From Marinobacterium iners DSM 11526 (GTDB taxonomy: Bacteria; Pseudomonadota; Gammaproteobacteria; Pseudomonadales; Balneatricaceae): a stretch of DNA of 64,000 bases. The notes under the pieces are model-generated. The model did no database searches. It was given only the letters and a program-made list of their open reading frames with translations, and was not told the origin of the DNA. Location: contig NZ_FNRJ01000002.1 of assembly GCF_900107855.1 (NCBI RefSeq), forward strand, positions 132,453-196,452, in the 5' to 3' direction. This document shows, piece by piece, positions 26,433 to 35,762 of the stretch; the first letter of the stretch is position 1; each line of letters begins with the position of its first letter. Position numbers and translations under genes: made by a program.

Positions 26433-27728
26433 GTGGGTGTTCACGTGATTCTGAAACTGGCGTTGCGTTTGCTGCCGTTGCTGTTGCTGCCGGTTCCGTT
26501 TTTGCTGCGTGATCAGCTCCACCTGCTTACGCCCGGTCACCAGCTGCTGTTGAATACCCTACCCTGGCTTTTGGCGCTGATGGTGATGCTGTTGGCTATC
26601 GGCTTCAAGCATGGCCGAATTCTCCTGCTGTCACTGCACTTTGCCTGTGCCGCCACCCTGCTGCACGCCACGGCCGATGCCGGCCCCGATAATCCGGCCA
26701 GTTATGTGCTGCTGGTTTTGCTGAGTCTGTTCTGGCCTTTGGGCCAGGTTGTATTACTGCTTCTGCCTGAACGAGGCCTGCTGTCTCGCAGCGGCATGCT
26801 TCGCTGCGGCTGTTTGATTGTCATCTATCTTGTCCCGGGACTTATCTGGCTTGGGTCTCCCCAACTGCTGACACAGTTGCTGCCGCATCTGCCACTGGCA
26901 TTACTCAACTTTATTGCTCCGGGACTGGCTCTTCCAACAGCTGCCTTCTGGTGGAACCTGCTCCTGTTGCTGCCCATCTGCCTGCTGCGATTGCGGCGCC
27001 AGCCTGTAGATACACTGGCAACTGCTGCACTGTCGTTCGCATTCCTGATCAGCCTTAGCCAGCCGGGACAACCTTTGCTCAACAGCGGCTATCATCTGCT
27101 GGCACAACTGTTACTGATTGGCGCTTTGATTCATCACGGCTACGGTATGGCCTTTATTGATACACTCACCGGCATTCCCGGTCGCCGCGCACTTGAACAT
27201 TATCTCATTGGGCCAGGCCGACACTATTCGATTGCCATGTTGGATATCGATCATTTCAAGAAATTCAATGACCGCTATGGGCATGACATCGGAGACCAGG
27301 TATTACGGATGGTTGCATCACAGTTGAATCTGGTGCGCGGTGGCGGCAGGCTGTTTCGCTATGGTGGTGAGGAATTCACAATTGTGTTCAAGCGCCGCTC
27401 GGAGCAGGAAGCCTTTGATGCACTTGAGCAGGTACGCCAGCGTGTTGCCGACTACCCGATGAAGATACGTGATCAGAACCGGCCGGAGGATGATCAGAGT
27501 GGTCGCAATCAGCGAGGCAGCAACTCCTCTGATACCAGCATCGTAAAGGTGACGATCAGTATCGGTGTATGTCAAAACAAAGCTGGTGAAACACCGCGGG
27601 AAGTCATAAAGCGTGCCGATCAGGCTCTCTATTTGGCCAAGGAACGGGGCCGGAACTGCACTCAGGCGGGCAACAACAAGCCGGCTGCTAAGCGTCGCAA
27701 GAGCCGCACCGACTTTGCCAGAGCCTGA
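26433..27728 (+). CDS. Membrane diguanylate cyclase (GGDEF)
   Basis: This protein of about 431 residues has an N-terminal half of roughly seven hydrophobic helices and a C-terminal GGDEF domain (about 245-410). The signature is GGEEF in RYGGEEF, an active variant, so c-di-GMP synthesis is expected. The RxxD inhibitory site five residues before it is absent. Starts at GTG 26433 or GTG 26445 are both possible; the second has GGAG 11 bases upstream. The input signal of the membrane part is unknown. It converges on a permease gene across a terminator. Confidence 0.87.
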   Translation: MGVHVILKLALRLLPLLLLPVPFLLRDQLHLLTPGHQLLLNTLPWLLALMVMLLAIGFKHGRILLLSLHFACAATLLHATADAGPDNPASYVLLVLLSLFWPLGQVVLLLLPERGLLSRSGMLRCGCLIVIYLVPGLIWLGSPQLLTQLLPHLPLALLNFIAPGLALPTAAFWWNLLLLLPICLLRLRRQPVDTLATAALSFAFLISLSQPGQPLLNSGYHLLAQLLLIGALIHHGYGMAFIDTLTGIPGRRALEHYLIGPGRHYSIAMLDIDHFKKFNDRYGHDIGDQVLRMVASQLNLVRGGGRLFRYGGEEFTIVFKRRSEQEAFDALEQVRQRVADYPMKIRDQNRPEDDQSGRNQRGSNSSDTSIVKVTISIGVCQNKAGETPREVIKRADQALYLAKERGRNCTQAGNNKPAAKRRKSRTDFARA

Positions 27729-27732
27729 GCCG

Positions 27733-27761
27733 GCTGTGGTGCATCCCTGCACCGACAGCCC
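27733..27761. terminator. Stem-loop between convergent genes
   Basis: GGCTGTGGTGCA, a TCCC loop and TGCACC-G-ACAGCC form a long hairpin between the diguanylate cyclase and permease stops. No strong U-tract is present on either side. Confidence 0.5.
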
Positions 27762-27766
27762 CTGTT

Positions 27767-29170
27767 TCAACGGTTACCGTAATCCTCGGCTATTTCTTCA
27801 ATGTGTATCGGTTCTTCCGGCATCTCGCCAGCGTGTTCCTGCAATGCCTTTTTCGAGCGGCGCTCCAGCAGCAGGTAAAGAATGATACCCACAGCCAGCC
27901 CATAGGCTGCACCGTAGACTGACAGCACAACCCCCATGGTGCCGGCAACGCCCATGGAGGTGGCGTTATCGATCTGTTCAACGCCCACACTGATACAGAG
28001 ATAGCCGGTGATCAGCAACGTCAGGGACAGGGCAATCGGCAGCACAGGCTTGAACAGGGTCACCAGTGGCAGCATGAACAGTGCAATAAACCCGACAATC
28101 CAGAAGATGCTGGCCCCGCTGTAGATGGTATCCATCGCCTTGCGACCGTAACGATAGCGCTCCGCAATGGTCGCCATCGCACCAGTGAACAAGGGGCCAG
28201 CCAGACCCGGATAGGGAGCCAGCAGCGAATGCATCAGGTTACGCATGGCGGTGACAAGGTGCACCCGGTCAACATTGACTTCAATTTTTTCATCAGGGCG
28301 CAGGTGGTCCACACGGTTGAGCAGGCTTTTACCCACGATGATATCGCCGAACGCGATAATATAGGCGATCACAGCGGTCGGAATTGCCATCCAGACCATC
28401 TCAAGGGATGGCAGGCCAACACCGAATACGGTGTAGTCCAGCACCTTGTCAAACGCAGGTGCAGACAGGCCAAACTGGACCTCAGGAATTGGATATTCAC
28501 CTACGGCCCAACCGATGGCCATCGCCACCAACGCACCCGGGACCATACCATAGCCGGCGATTACCCTTGCCCAGCGGTGTTTTTCCGTCCAGTCACGAAA
28601 TGACAGTGAAAACAGAACGTACCCGGTCACGGCACCACCGATGATCAGTGAAACCGGTGTTTGCTCAAGTCGACCACCTGCCACAATTTCACCGGATATG
28701 GCGGCAATACCCGCCCCCATCAGAATGCCACCCTTGATCGAATCCGGAAACATGTCAACAAGCTTGCTGCCCAGCCGCGTAATGCCGAGAACAAAGAAGA
28801 TCAGGGTGACGACCAGCTGCAGCCCGATCAGTGCACGTATTGCTTCGGGGCCGGGCTCAAAATTGCCAAGAAACAGCACCACGACCGGAATCGCGGGTGT
28901 TATCCATCCCGGCACCATCGGAACTCCCAACACGGTTGGCAGCATAAAGCCAAAACCGCAGATCACCACAAACGCCAGTGCCACATCGTAAGGCAGGCCA
29001 AGATACTGCTCCAGCAGCGGTATCATCGCCATGCCAACCACGAACATGATCAAGGCCTGGATGGTTTCTGGCCATTCCCAGCGATGGTGAATGAATGGCA
29101 GACGAATTTTGAAAGGGCCGAACTTCCAATACGGATGCTCCTCCCCATGCTTTCGCTGATAGAGTCCCAT
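27767..29170 (-). CDS. SLC23/NCS2-like membrane permease, substrate unknown
   Basis: The 467-residue protein with about 12 hydrophobic helices begins MGLYQRKHGEEHPYWKFG and resembles proteins named solute carrier family 23 (uracil/xanthine-type) or DUF3360. Family motifs such as PGWITPAIP and DSIKGGILMGAGIAAISGE are visible. The nucleobase-binding signature of classical NCS2 permeases is not clear, so substrate is open. The upstream frame is open for 42 codons, but ATG 29170 has AGAGGAG before it. It is divergent from an ArsR-family gene, whose operator lies in the shared gap. Confidence 0.75.
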   Translation of the reverse strand: MGLYQRKHGEEHPYWKFGPFKIRLPFIHHRWEWPETIQALIMFVVGMAMIPLLEQYLGLPYDVALAFVVICGFGFMLPTVLGVPMVPGWITPAIPVVVLFLGNFEPGPEAIRALIGLQLVVTLIFFVLGITRLGSKLVDMFPDSIKGGILMGAGIAAISGEIVAGGRLEQTPVSLIIGGAVTGYVLFSLSFRDWTEKHRWARVIAGYGMVPGALVAMAIGWAVGEYPIPEVQFGLSAPAFDKVLDYTVFGVGLPSLEMVWMAIPTAVIAYIIAFGDIIVGKSLLNRVDHLRPDEKIEVNVDRVHLVTAMRNLMHSLLAPYPGLAGPLFTGAMATIAERYRYGRKAMDTIYSGASIFWIVGFIALFMLPLVTLFKPVLPIALSLTLLITGYLCISVGVEQIDNATSMGVAGTMGVVLSVYGAAYGLAVGIILYLLLERRSKKALQEHAGEMPEEPIHIEEIAEDYGNR

Positions 29171-29497
29171 AAGTGCTCCTCTGGCATTGACCAGTGTTTT
29201 ATTTCTATTTAAGGAAAACAGGGGGCTCCCCAACCCCCTGAGAACAAGCAGGCGGAACGTTATAGGCGAAGGCAAAGCAAGTCGAGGTGTCAACAATCGA
29301 CTTTAGTCGCGAGCTGCACCAAAGTATAAGGGTTTCCCCTAAATCAGCGTCACATACACGGGCGTGGGGGTCTGAAGTGTCGGCACGTTATGACATAAGA
29401 GAAGACTAATATTCGTTCTAGGTATATTAGTTAAATTGGATTAACTGTAGTGATAGGCTAGAATTGCCAACAAATAACAAGATTGGAGTATTGTGAC
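29171..29497. other. Divergent intergenic region between the permease and arsR-type genes
   Basis: About 325 bases without a gene. The permease-proximal part is featureless; the part at 29405-29464 holds two inverted repeats and the promoter of the regulator gene. Confidence 0.6.
29405..29464 (+). promoter_or_regulatory. Promoter and two operator-like inverted repeats of the ArsR-family gene
   Basis: TTGGAT (29436-29441) and TAGAAT (29459-29464) with 17-base spacing form a sigma-70 promoter. ACTAATAT / ATATTAGT (29405-29412, 29424-29431) is an 8-bp inverted repeat upstream, and AGTTAA-N6-TTAACT (29429-29446) overlaps the -35. Autorepression by the encoded regulator is the likely purpose. Confidence 0.65.
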
Positions 29498-29851
29498 GTG
29501 ACCCACACGGACCACCGCCCTGCCGAACCTGCCCCACAGTTAAGCCCTGACAGCATCGAGATGATGAAGCAGAATGCAGCATCTGCCGCGAAACTGATGC
29601 GCGTGCTGGGCAACGACAGTCGCCTGCTGATTCTGTGTCACCTCGACGGCAAGGAGTTGTCCGTCTCTGAGCTCAATCGCTGCCTTGATCTGAGCCAGTC
29701 AGCCCTGTCGCAACATCTGGCCGTCCTGCGCCGGGATGGATTGGTACGTACCCGACGCGAGTCCCAAACCATTTTTTACTCGCTCAACGGTAACACCGCA
29801 ATCACAATTATACGCACCCTGCACGACCTGTTTTGCCCCTACCAGCCCTGA
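29498..29851 (+). CDS. ArsR-family regulator resembling SqrR/BigR persulfide sensors
   Basis: The 117-residue winged-helix repressor has its helix-turn-helix at about 55-85 (SVSELNRCLDLSQSALSQHL) and wing TRRESQTIFYSL. Cys47 (LILC) and Cys113 (LFC) are 66 residues apart, exactly the spacing of C41 and C107 in Rhodobacter SqrR, which form a persulfide-induced cross-link. Metal motifs of classical ArsR (ELCVCDL) are missing. So regulation by sulfide or reactive sulfur species is likely (inference). I start at GTG 29498 with GGAG nine bases upstream. C62 is an extra cysteine in the recognition region. Confidence 0.82.
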   Translation: MTHTDHRPAEPAPQLSPDSIEMMKQNAASAAKLMRVLGNDSRLLILCHLDGKELSVSELNRCLDLSQSALSQHLAVLRRDGLVRTRRESQTIFYSLNGNTAITIIRTLHDLFCPYQP

Positions 29852-29857
29852 TATATG

Positions 29858-30187
29858 TCAGCCAGTGGGCATTGTCTGGATCAACAACATATAAAGACCG
29901 GTACCGGACAAAATACTGATCAGAGGATTGCGCAGCAGCCAGTGCAGCGCAGTCACAAGTCCCAGCGACAACAGCGAGGGCAATAGATATTGCCCCGTCA
30001 TCAACGCATCCCTCAATGCGTACAACAGCAGCAAAACCATCAGCACAGGTGGCAAATAGCGTCCAAGGTGCTTCAACAGCGGGTGGTCAGCCCAACGATA
30101 AAGCAGCACAAAAGGCAGTGCTCGTGTCAGAAATGTGGCCAGAGCAGCCACGGCTATGACACTCAGAAGATACGCAGTCGGCTCCAC
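29858..30187 (-). CDS. azlD: AzlD-family branched-chain amino acid exporter small subunit
   Basis: The 109-residue protein has about four helices and the AzlD pattern LATFLTRALPFVLL, then LPPVLMVLLLLYAL. With AzlC it forms a LIV-E-type exporter of branched-chain amino acids (YgaZH in E. coli). The frame is open far upstream, but GTG at 30187 has GGAGGAGAGG directly before it and gives the family N-terminus. It overlaps the azlC end by 25 bases. It converges on the ArsR-type gene with a 6-base gap. Confidence 0.88.
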   Translation of the reverse strand: MEPTAYLLSVIAVAALATFLTRALPFVLLYRWADHPLLKHLGRYLPPVLMVLLLLYALRDALMTGQYLLPSLLSLGLVTALHWLLRNPLISILSGTGLYMLLIQTMPTG

Positions 30188-30864
30188 GCCTCTCCTCCTC
30201 TGGCCATGATCAACAATGAAACGGCTATTCCTATGGATAACATCAGCATGTTGTCGGCACTGATCAAAAGCGCCAGCAGGCCGATTACCAGTGCCAGAAC
30301 AAACACACCCGGTCGGCGCACCACCCGATATTGTTCCAATGTCAGCACCAGGAACAGTGCAGGCAGCGTGAACTCGATACCCGCCGTTGAAAAGCTGATT
30401 TGCCCACCCAGCCAGGCCCCCAGGGTACAACCGATCACCCAGTAGAGGTGATTCAGCAGTGCCAACCTGAACTGAAGCCGAGCACGCATTCGATCACAGC
30501 CGGCCTGCAGCATGGTCAGCAGCGAATAGGTTTCGTCGGTCAGGGCGTAGATCAGATACCAACGGCGCGAGCCCTGCAGTGTGAGGTTACTCAAGAGTGA
30601 CAGGCCATAGACCATATGACGGGCATTCAGCAACAGTGTAGCCACGAACACTTCAACCAGACCTGCCTGATTGGCCAGCAGGCCTACTGCCATGAACTGG
30701 CCAGCCCCGGCATAGATCACCAGCCCCATCAGGGCTGCATACAGCCAGTGATACCCCAGCTCGGAAAACAGGACGCCAAAGGCCATCCCCAGCGGTATAT
30801 AGCCAAACAGTACCGGCAACGAAAGACGGAAAGCGGATTGATCGGGTTCGGTTGCTGTGCTCAT
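30163..30864 (-). CDS. azlC: AzlC-family branched-chain amino acid exporter large subunit
   Basis: The 233-residue inner-membrane protein has around five to seven helices and the AzlC hallmarks GYIPLGMAFGVL, YAGAGQFMAVGLL and LNARHMVYGLSL. It pairs with AzlD for export of branched-chain amino acids. I choose ATG 30864; a TTG four codons upstream is possible. It lies downstream of the acetyltransferase gene on the same strand, with 66 bases between holding a G+C-rich hairpin. Confidence 0.9.
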   Translation of the reverse strand: MSTATEPDQSAFRLSLPVLFGYIPLGMAFGVLFSELGYHWLYAALMGLVIYAGAGQFMAVGLLANQAGLVEVFVATLLLNARHMVYGLSLLSNLTLQGSRRWYLIYALTDETYSLLTMLQAGCDRMRARLQFRLALLNHLYWVIGCTLGAWLGGQISFSTAGIEFTLPALFLVLTLEQYRVVRRPGVFVLALVIGLLALLISADNMLMLSIGIAVSLLIMARGGEAWSRLRIF

Positions 30865-30930
30865 AATGCGTAACAATACCGGACGCCCACTCGGGAGCGT
30901 CCTGTCGGCTGGATTAGTCGGTCAAGAAGA

Positions 30931-33666
30931 TCAGTGCTGCAGGCGGTAGATCTGCCAGTCTTCAGTGGGCTCGTTCAGCATCATTTTCATATCAACCACA
31001 TCCTCTTCCATGTTGTAGCTGATCTTGAAGCCAAGCTTGCGAGCCAACCCCTGCATACCTTTATTGCTGGGCATGGTGGACCCCACCAGCTGCAAAGTGC
31101 CACGACTGGTGCAGTAATCGATGGTTTTCTGCATCAGCATTACCCCAAGCCCTTCGCCCTGCATGTCGTCCCGGATCACGATGGAAAACTCGCTGCGTAT
31201 ATTATCGGCATCGGTCACGGCTCGCACTACCCCCAGGGTTTCAAATCCTGCACCACTGAGTTTCGGTGCCGACACAATGAAAGCCATTTCACGGTCGTAG
31301 TCGATCTGGGTCCAGTTGGCCAGCTCCGCATGGCTGGGCACACCTCGACTGTAAAAATAACGCAGCCGGATCGACTCCGGACTAAGCGAGTTGAAAAACT
31401 CCAGGTGAGCCGGCTCATCCTCACCACGAATGGCGCGCAGAATCGCCTTGCGTCCAGAGCGACGCAGAGAGACATTCTCGTTGAGATGTTCCGGGTACGG
31501 AGAGATCGACAGCCTCGCGGCCTCACCCAGCGATACGGCGCAATCGACGGCCAGCAGACCACGCTTGTTCAGCAGCAGCGGATTGATCTCCAGACATTTC
31601 AGTTCAGGCAGATCAACCACCATTTCCGACAGGCGTATCAGTAGCTCACACAGATGATCAACATCACGCTCAACCTGATAACTGTTTTCGCTGATGATGT
31701 TGTACACCCGCGAGCGCTTGACCAGCTGACGCGCCAATGCGAAGTTCAGCGGCGGCAGCATGATATTGCGATCAGCCAGTACATCAATCGCATAGCCCCC
31801 CACACCGAACAGAATCAGTGGCCCAAAGACAGGGTCACGGGTCACACCCACATTGATCTGGAGGGATTGAAAGCCACGCTTCATCTGTTGTACCACGAAG
31901 CCGTGGGTCTGCTCTGGCTGGTACCGTTCACTCACTCTGTAGGCCAGCTTGGTGGTGGCATGGCGCACTTCGCTGATGGAGTACAGATCCAGCGCCAGAT
32001 CACGCCAGCGCTGGTATGCGCTACTGTCGTAAAAGAAGGGGTACAGATTGTCCTGGTGCAGCGCCTTGACGGCTACCGAACCACCCATTTGCCGTGCCAA
32101 CTCCACGACCCCGACGATATCATCGGCATAGCCGGTATTGGGTGTCGGGATTTCGTACAGATCCAACAGATCACTGGCTTCAGAGTGGGTCAGATAGTCC
32201 CGCCCTTCTGCATACGCATCCTGCAGCATCTGCCGCGCCCGCTTTCGATTTGGCAGGTTATGCAAATGGTATGGCGCCGGCGTCTGGCGCATGGCGGCCT
32301 GGTTACGGTGGTAATCAACCATCTGCATAAAGGCGTCCACCGACTCTTCCGGGGTCATAAAGGTGGGAATACCAGCTGCGTTGCAGTGGTTGCGTGCCTC
32401 GATGGCCGAAAAGCGGCCCATCCAGCAGGTCAGCACATTGCGCGGCGTCTTGCGTGCCACCTTGATCACCTCATCGGCTGTCGCAACGCTGGCAGCCATG
32501 CGTGTCGGTGCATGAATGGTCAGTACTGCATCAACGTTAGGGTCCTTGGTCAATAAACGAATGGCTTCGGCAAAACGTTCCGGGGTCGCATCGGCGTTGA
32601 GATCAACCGGGTTACGCCCATTCCACTCGGCCGGCAAAATGGCCTCAAGTGCGGTCCGAGTCTCTTCGGTAATTTCACTCAGCTTGCCCTGCTTGCGCAG
32701 CAGTCGATCATTGGCCAATGCGTTGGGGCCCATACCATTACAGACAATGGCGAGGCGCTCACCGCGCATCGGTTTCATTCGTGACAGGGTTTCCAGTGCA
32801 TTGAACAGCTGGTCCGAGGTTTCAACCCGCACGGCGCCAGCTCGGCGCAGGGCCGCATCATATACACGGTCTTCATCATCGACGCCGGGGGCCAATTCCA
32901 CCGACATACGACCGTCCTGGATGATATTGGATTTGAGTACCAGCACCAGCTTGTTGCGGGACGCAGCCCGTACCGCTGAGACAAAGTCGCGCGCAGAACC
33001 GATAATACGATCCATCTGCAGCAGAATGGCATGGGTGGTGGGATCTTTTGCCAGATAGTCGATAATGGCCGGCAGATCGACGTCAACACCTTCACCCAGT
33101 GTAAGAAAGTGGGAAAAACCAATCTCCTGCCCGCTGGCCCAGTCAATCATGGCCGTGCCCAGCAGCCCTGACTGACCGACATAGGCCACCTTGCCCTTGC
33201 TTATGTTCACATGCGCGTAGCTCGCATTGAGCTTTGATCCCGGTACCAGCAAACCCATGCAGTCTGGGCCCAGAATGCGAATGCCATAGGGGCGTGCTGC
33301 CTCACGGACCTCTTCGCGCAGTGAACGGGAATAATCACTGTCCGAGTTGCTCAGCCCCCCGGTCAGAATCATGGCTGCCTTGACCATATTGGCGCCAAGC
33401 TTGCGAATGATACCCGCCACGCTTTCAGGCGGTGAACAAATAATGGCCAGATCCGGCATTTCAGGCAGGTCTGACAGCGATCGATAGCAATGAACACCGT
33501 TAACCTGCTCATACCCTTGAGCGTTGACCGCCATCAGCTTACCCACATAACCACTGTCCAGCAGGTTACGCAGCACGATTCCGCCCATGCTGTCCTCGCG
33601 CTCGGAAGCACCGAAAATGGCAATGGATTCGGGTTTGAAGAAGCGTTTGAGGTATTTGGTCGACAC
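30931..33666 (-). CDS. Pat/PatZ-type protein lysine acetyltransferase (acyl-CoA synthetase-like plus GNAT)
   Basis: The 911-residue protein has the PatZ (YfiQ) plan: a CoA-binding Rossmann domain beginning KPESIAIFGAS, succinyl-CoA-ligase-like domains, an ATP-grasp-like region (about 490-700) and a C-terminal GNAT domain (about 745-895, with LEFFNSLSPESIRLRYF and DDMQGEGLGVMLM). E. coli PatZ acetylates metabolic enzymes such as acetyl-CoA synthetase. The ATP-grasp region lacks the HKS-type motif I expect from E. coli PatZ. The frame is open to ATG 33714, but that lies in the AT-rich promoter; GTG 33666 starts at the conserved N-terminus. It is divergent from phaC. Confidence 0.88.
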   Translation of the reverse strand: MSTKYLKRFFKPESIAIFGASEREDSMGGIVLRNLLDSGYVGKLMAVNAQGYEQVNGVHCYRSLSDLPEMPDLAIICSPPESVAGIIRKLGANMVKAAMILTGGLSNSDSDYSRSLREEVREAARPYGIRILGPDCMGLLVPGSKLNASYAHVNISKGKVAYVGQSGLLGTAMIDWASGQEIGFSHFLTLGEGVDVDLPAIIDYLAKDPTTHAILLQMDRIIGSARDFVSAVRAASRNKLVLVLKSNIIQDGRMSVELAPGVDDEDRVYDAALRRAGAVRVETSDQLFNALETLSRMKPMRGERLAIVCNGMGPNALANDRLLRKQGKLSEITEETRTALEAILPAEWNGRNPVDLNADATPERFAEAIRLLTKDPNVDAVLTIHAPTRMAASVATADEVIKVARKTPRNVLTCWMGRFSAIEARNHCNAAGIPTFMTPEESVDAFMQMVDYHRNQAAMRQTPAPYHLHNLPNRKRARQMLQDAYAEGRDYLTHSEASDLLDLYEIPTPNTGYADDIVGVVELARQMGGSVAVKALHQDNLYPFFYDSSAYQRWRDLALDLYSISEVRHATTKLAYRVSERYQPEQTHGFVVQQMKRGFQSLQINVGVTRDPVFGPLILFGVGGYAIDVLADRNIMLPPLNFALARQLVKRSRVYNIISENSYQVERDVDHLCELLIRLSEMVVDLPELKCLEINPLLLNKRGLLAVDCAVSLGEAARLSISPYPEHLNENVSLRRSGRKAILRAIRGEDEPAHLEFFNSLSPESIRLRYFYSRGVPSHAELANWTQIDYDREMAFIVSAPKLSGAGFETLGVVRAVTDADNIRSEFSIVIRDDMQGEGLGVMLMQKTIDYCTSRGTLQLVGSTMPSNKGMQGLARKLGFKISYNMEEDVVDMKMMLNEPTEDWQIYRLQH

Positions 33667-33883
33667 TCGCTTTGATCCCCTGATCGCCGGCTGCGCCGGT
33701 GTGCATTCAAGCATAACGTGATATAAGCTATTCTATATTTTTCGCACCTGCAGCAAAAGTCGAAAAGTGAGGTTATTGGCAATTCGACTTTGGGTTAAAA
33801 AATAGTCATACACCGCCCCTATACTGACTGTTACTCTTAACACTAAGGTTCCGGGCCCCCACCGGACAAGAAAGGAGATTCGA

Positions 33884-35614
33884 ATGACCCGCATGCCACT
33901 ACCGGACATTAAGAACAGCATAGACCGTGTCATCCATGCTATCGAGGGACGTTACACCAACGGCATGTCGCCCGCCTCTCTGACCCTGGCCTACATGGAC
34001 TGGCTGATCCATACCAGCCATTCACCAGGCAAAATGAACGAGATGCGTGAGAATATGGTGCGCAAGCTCAGTGCATTTTCTCTCTGGGCCGGCCGCGCCA
34101 GTCTTGATGCCAACGCGCCCCCTTTCATCAATCCACTGCCGGGAGACCGTCGCTTTCGTGACGAGGCCTGGAAACGCTTTCCCTACAATGTGATGTCACA
34201 GGGTTTTCTGCTGCAGGAACAGTGGTGGCACTATGCGACTACCGGAATTCCCGGCGTTGCCCCCCACCATGAGAATATGGTGTCGTTTGCCGCGCGCCAG
34301 TGGCTTGACCTGTTCTCGCCGACCAATTACCCAATGACAAACCCGCTGGTGGTAGAGAAAACCGTTAATACCGGCGGCCAGAATCTGGTACAGGGACTGC
34401 AGAACATGCTGGAGGATATCCAGCATAACCTGTTGAGTGAAACGGATGATATCGACCCCGAATTCATGCCCGGCAAGAACCTGGCGGTAACACCCGGCAA
34501 GGTCGTGTTCCGTAACCGCCTGATTGAGCTGATTCAGTACTCGCCCACAACCGACAAGGTTGCCGCCGAGCCGGTTCTGATTACACCCGCCTGGATCATG
34601 AAGTACTACATTCTTGACCTTTCCGAGCACAATTCCATGGTCAAGTACCTGGTTGACAAGGGCCACACGGTCTTCATGATCTCCTGGCACAACCCCACCG
34701 CCCAAGATCGTGACATGGGCATGGGTGATTACCTGCGCCGTGGTGTGATGGACGCACTGAAAGTGATCAACTCGGTGGTACCTGAGCAGAAGGTACACCT
34801 TGTCGGCTATTGCCTTGGGGGCACGCTTGCCACCATTGCCGCCTCAGCCATGGCACGAGACAACGATGATCGCCTGAAATCACTCAGTCTGTTTACGGCA
34901 CAGACCGACTTTACTGAAGCCGGCGAGCTAATGCTGTTTATCGATGAAAGTCAGCTCAGCTATATGGAAGACCTGATGTGGGACCGCGGCTATCTGGATA
35001 CACAGCAGATGGCCGGTGCCTTCACGCTGCTGCGTTCCCATGACCTTATCTGGTCGCGAATAGTCAGCGAATATCTATTGGGTGAACCGCCACACATGAA
35101 CGACCTGATGGCCTGGAACGCCGACTCCACCCGCATGCCTTACAAAATGCACTCTGAGTATCTGCAGCGCCTGTTCCTGAAAAACGACCTTGCCAGCGGG
35201 CGTTTCCGTGTGGGTGATCGCGCCATCTCGCTGCGAGACATTCGCGTTCCCGTTTTCTGTGTCGCAACCCAGACCGACCATGTGGCACCGTGGCGATCTG
35301 TCTACAAGATCCATGACCTGATGAACACTGAAGTGACATTTGTACTCACCAGTGGTGGCCACAATGCCGGTATCGTCAGCGAGCCCGGCCACCCGAGACG
35401 CAGCTATCAGGTGGGTGTTCAGACTGCAGAAGACAAACATATTCCGGCTGATGACTGGCTGGTTCGTCATGAGAGCCAGGACGGCTCCTGGTGGGTGCCC
35501 TGGTGCGAATGGCTGGACAAGCACTCCGGCAGCAAAGTTGCCCCCCCGACCATGGGATCAAAGGAATATCCACCACTGACAGTGGCACCCGGCACCTACG
35601 TTTTCGAAAAGTAA
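33884..35614 (+). CDS. phaC: Polyhydroxyalkanoate synthase (class I type)
   Basis: The 576-residue enzyme polymerises hydroxyacyl-CoA into PHA storage granules. A lipase-like box GYCLGG holds the nucleophile C310; D465 (TDHVAPW) and H493 (GGHNAG) complete the triad. The N-terminal PhaC domain is present, and length fits class I synthases. AAAGGAGA precedes the ATG. phaA, phaB or phasin genes are not adjacent, so it is a solitary synthase locus divergent from the acetyltransferase. Confidence 0.93.
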   Translation: MTRMPLPDIKNSIDRVIHAIEGRYTNGMSPASLTLAYMDWLIHTSHSPGKMNEMRENMVRKLSAFSLWAGRASLDANAPPFINPLPGDRRFRDEAWKRFPYNVMSQGFLLQEQWWHYATTGIPGVAPHHENMVSFAARQWLDLFSPTNYPMTNPLVVEKTVNTGGQNLVQGLQNMLEDIQHNLLSETDDIDPEFMPGKNLAVTPGKVVFRNRLIELIQYSPTTDKVAAEPVLITPAWIMKYYILDLSEHNSMVKYLVDKGHTVFMISWHNPTAQDRDMGMGDYLRRGVMDALKVINSVVPEQKVHLVGYCLGGTLATIAASAMARDNDDRLKSLSLFTAQTDFTEAGELMLFIDESQLSYMEDLMWDRGYLDTQQMAGAFTLLRSHDLIWSRIVSEYLLGEPPHMNDLMAWNADSTRMPYKMHSEYLQRLFLKNDLASGRFRVGDRAISLRDIRVPVFCVATQTDHVAPWRSVYKIHDLMNTEVTFVLTSGGHNAGIVSEPGHPRRSYQVGVQTAEDKHIPADDWLVRHESQDGSWWVPWCEWLDKHSGSKVAPPTMGSKEYPPLTVAPGTYVFEK

Positions 35615-35621
35615 TCCCCAG

Positions 35622-35641
35622 GGGCTGCCAACCGGCAGCCC
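35622..35641 (+). terminator. Probable terminator after phaC
   Basis: GGGCTGCC-AACC-GGCAGCCC is a perfect 8-bp stem 8 bases after the phaC stop, followed by a pyrimidine-rich TTCTCCTCTCC. Confidence 0.6.
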
Positions 35642-35762
35642 TTCTCCTCTCCTGATAGCGCATTTTCGTCTTTTTTAATCCAGGCGATAGCAATTTTTTA
35701 TTTTGAAGCCGACCGGCCACTGAACTATATTCGCGGAAGTGGAGACGGGGCTCAAACCCAGT

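Noticed and set aside
31654-32556. 300-codon frame opposite the acetyltransferase
   Set aside because: Shadow of the real gene; composition follows the antisense codon pattern and no ribosome-binding site or known domain is seen.
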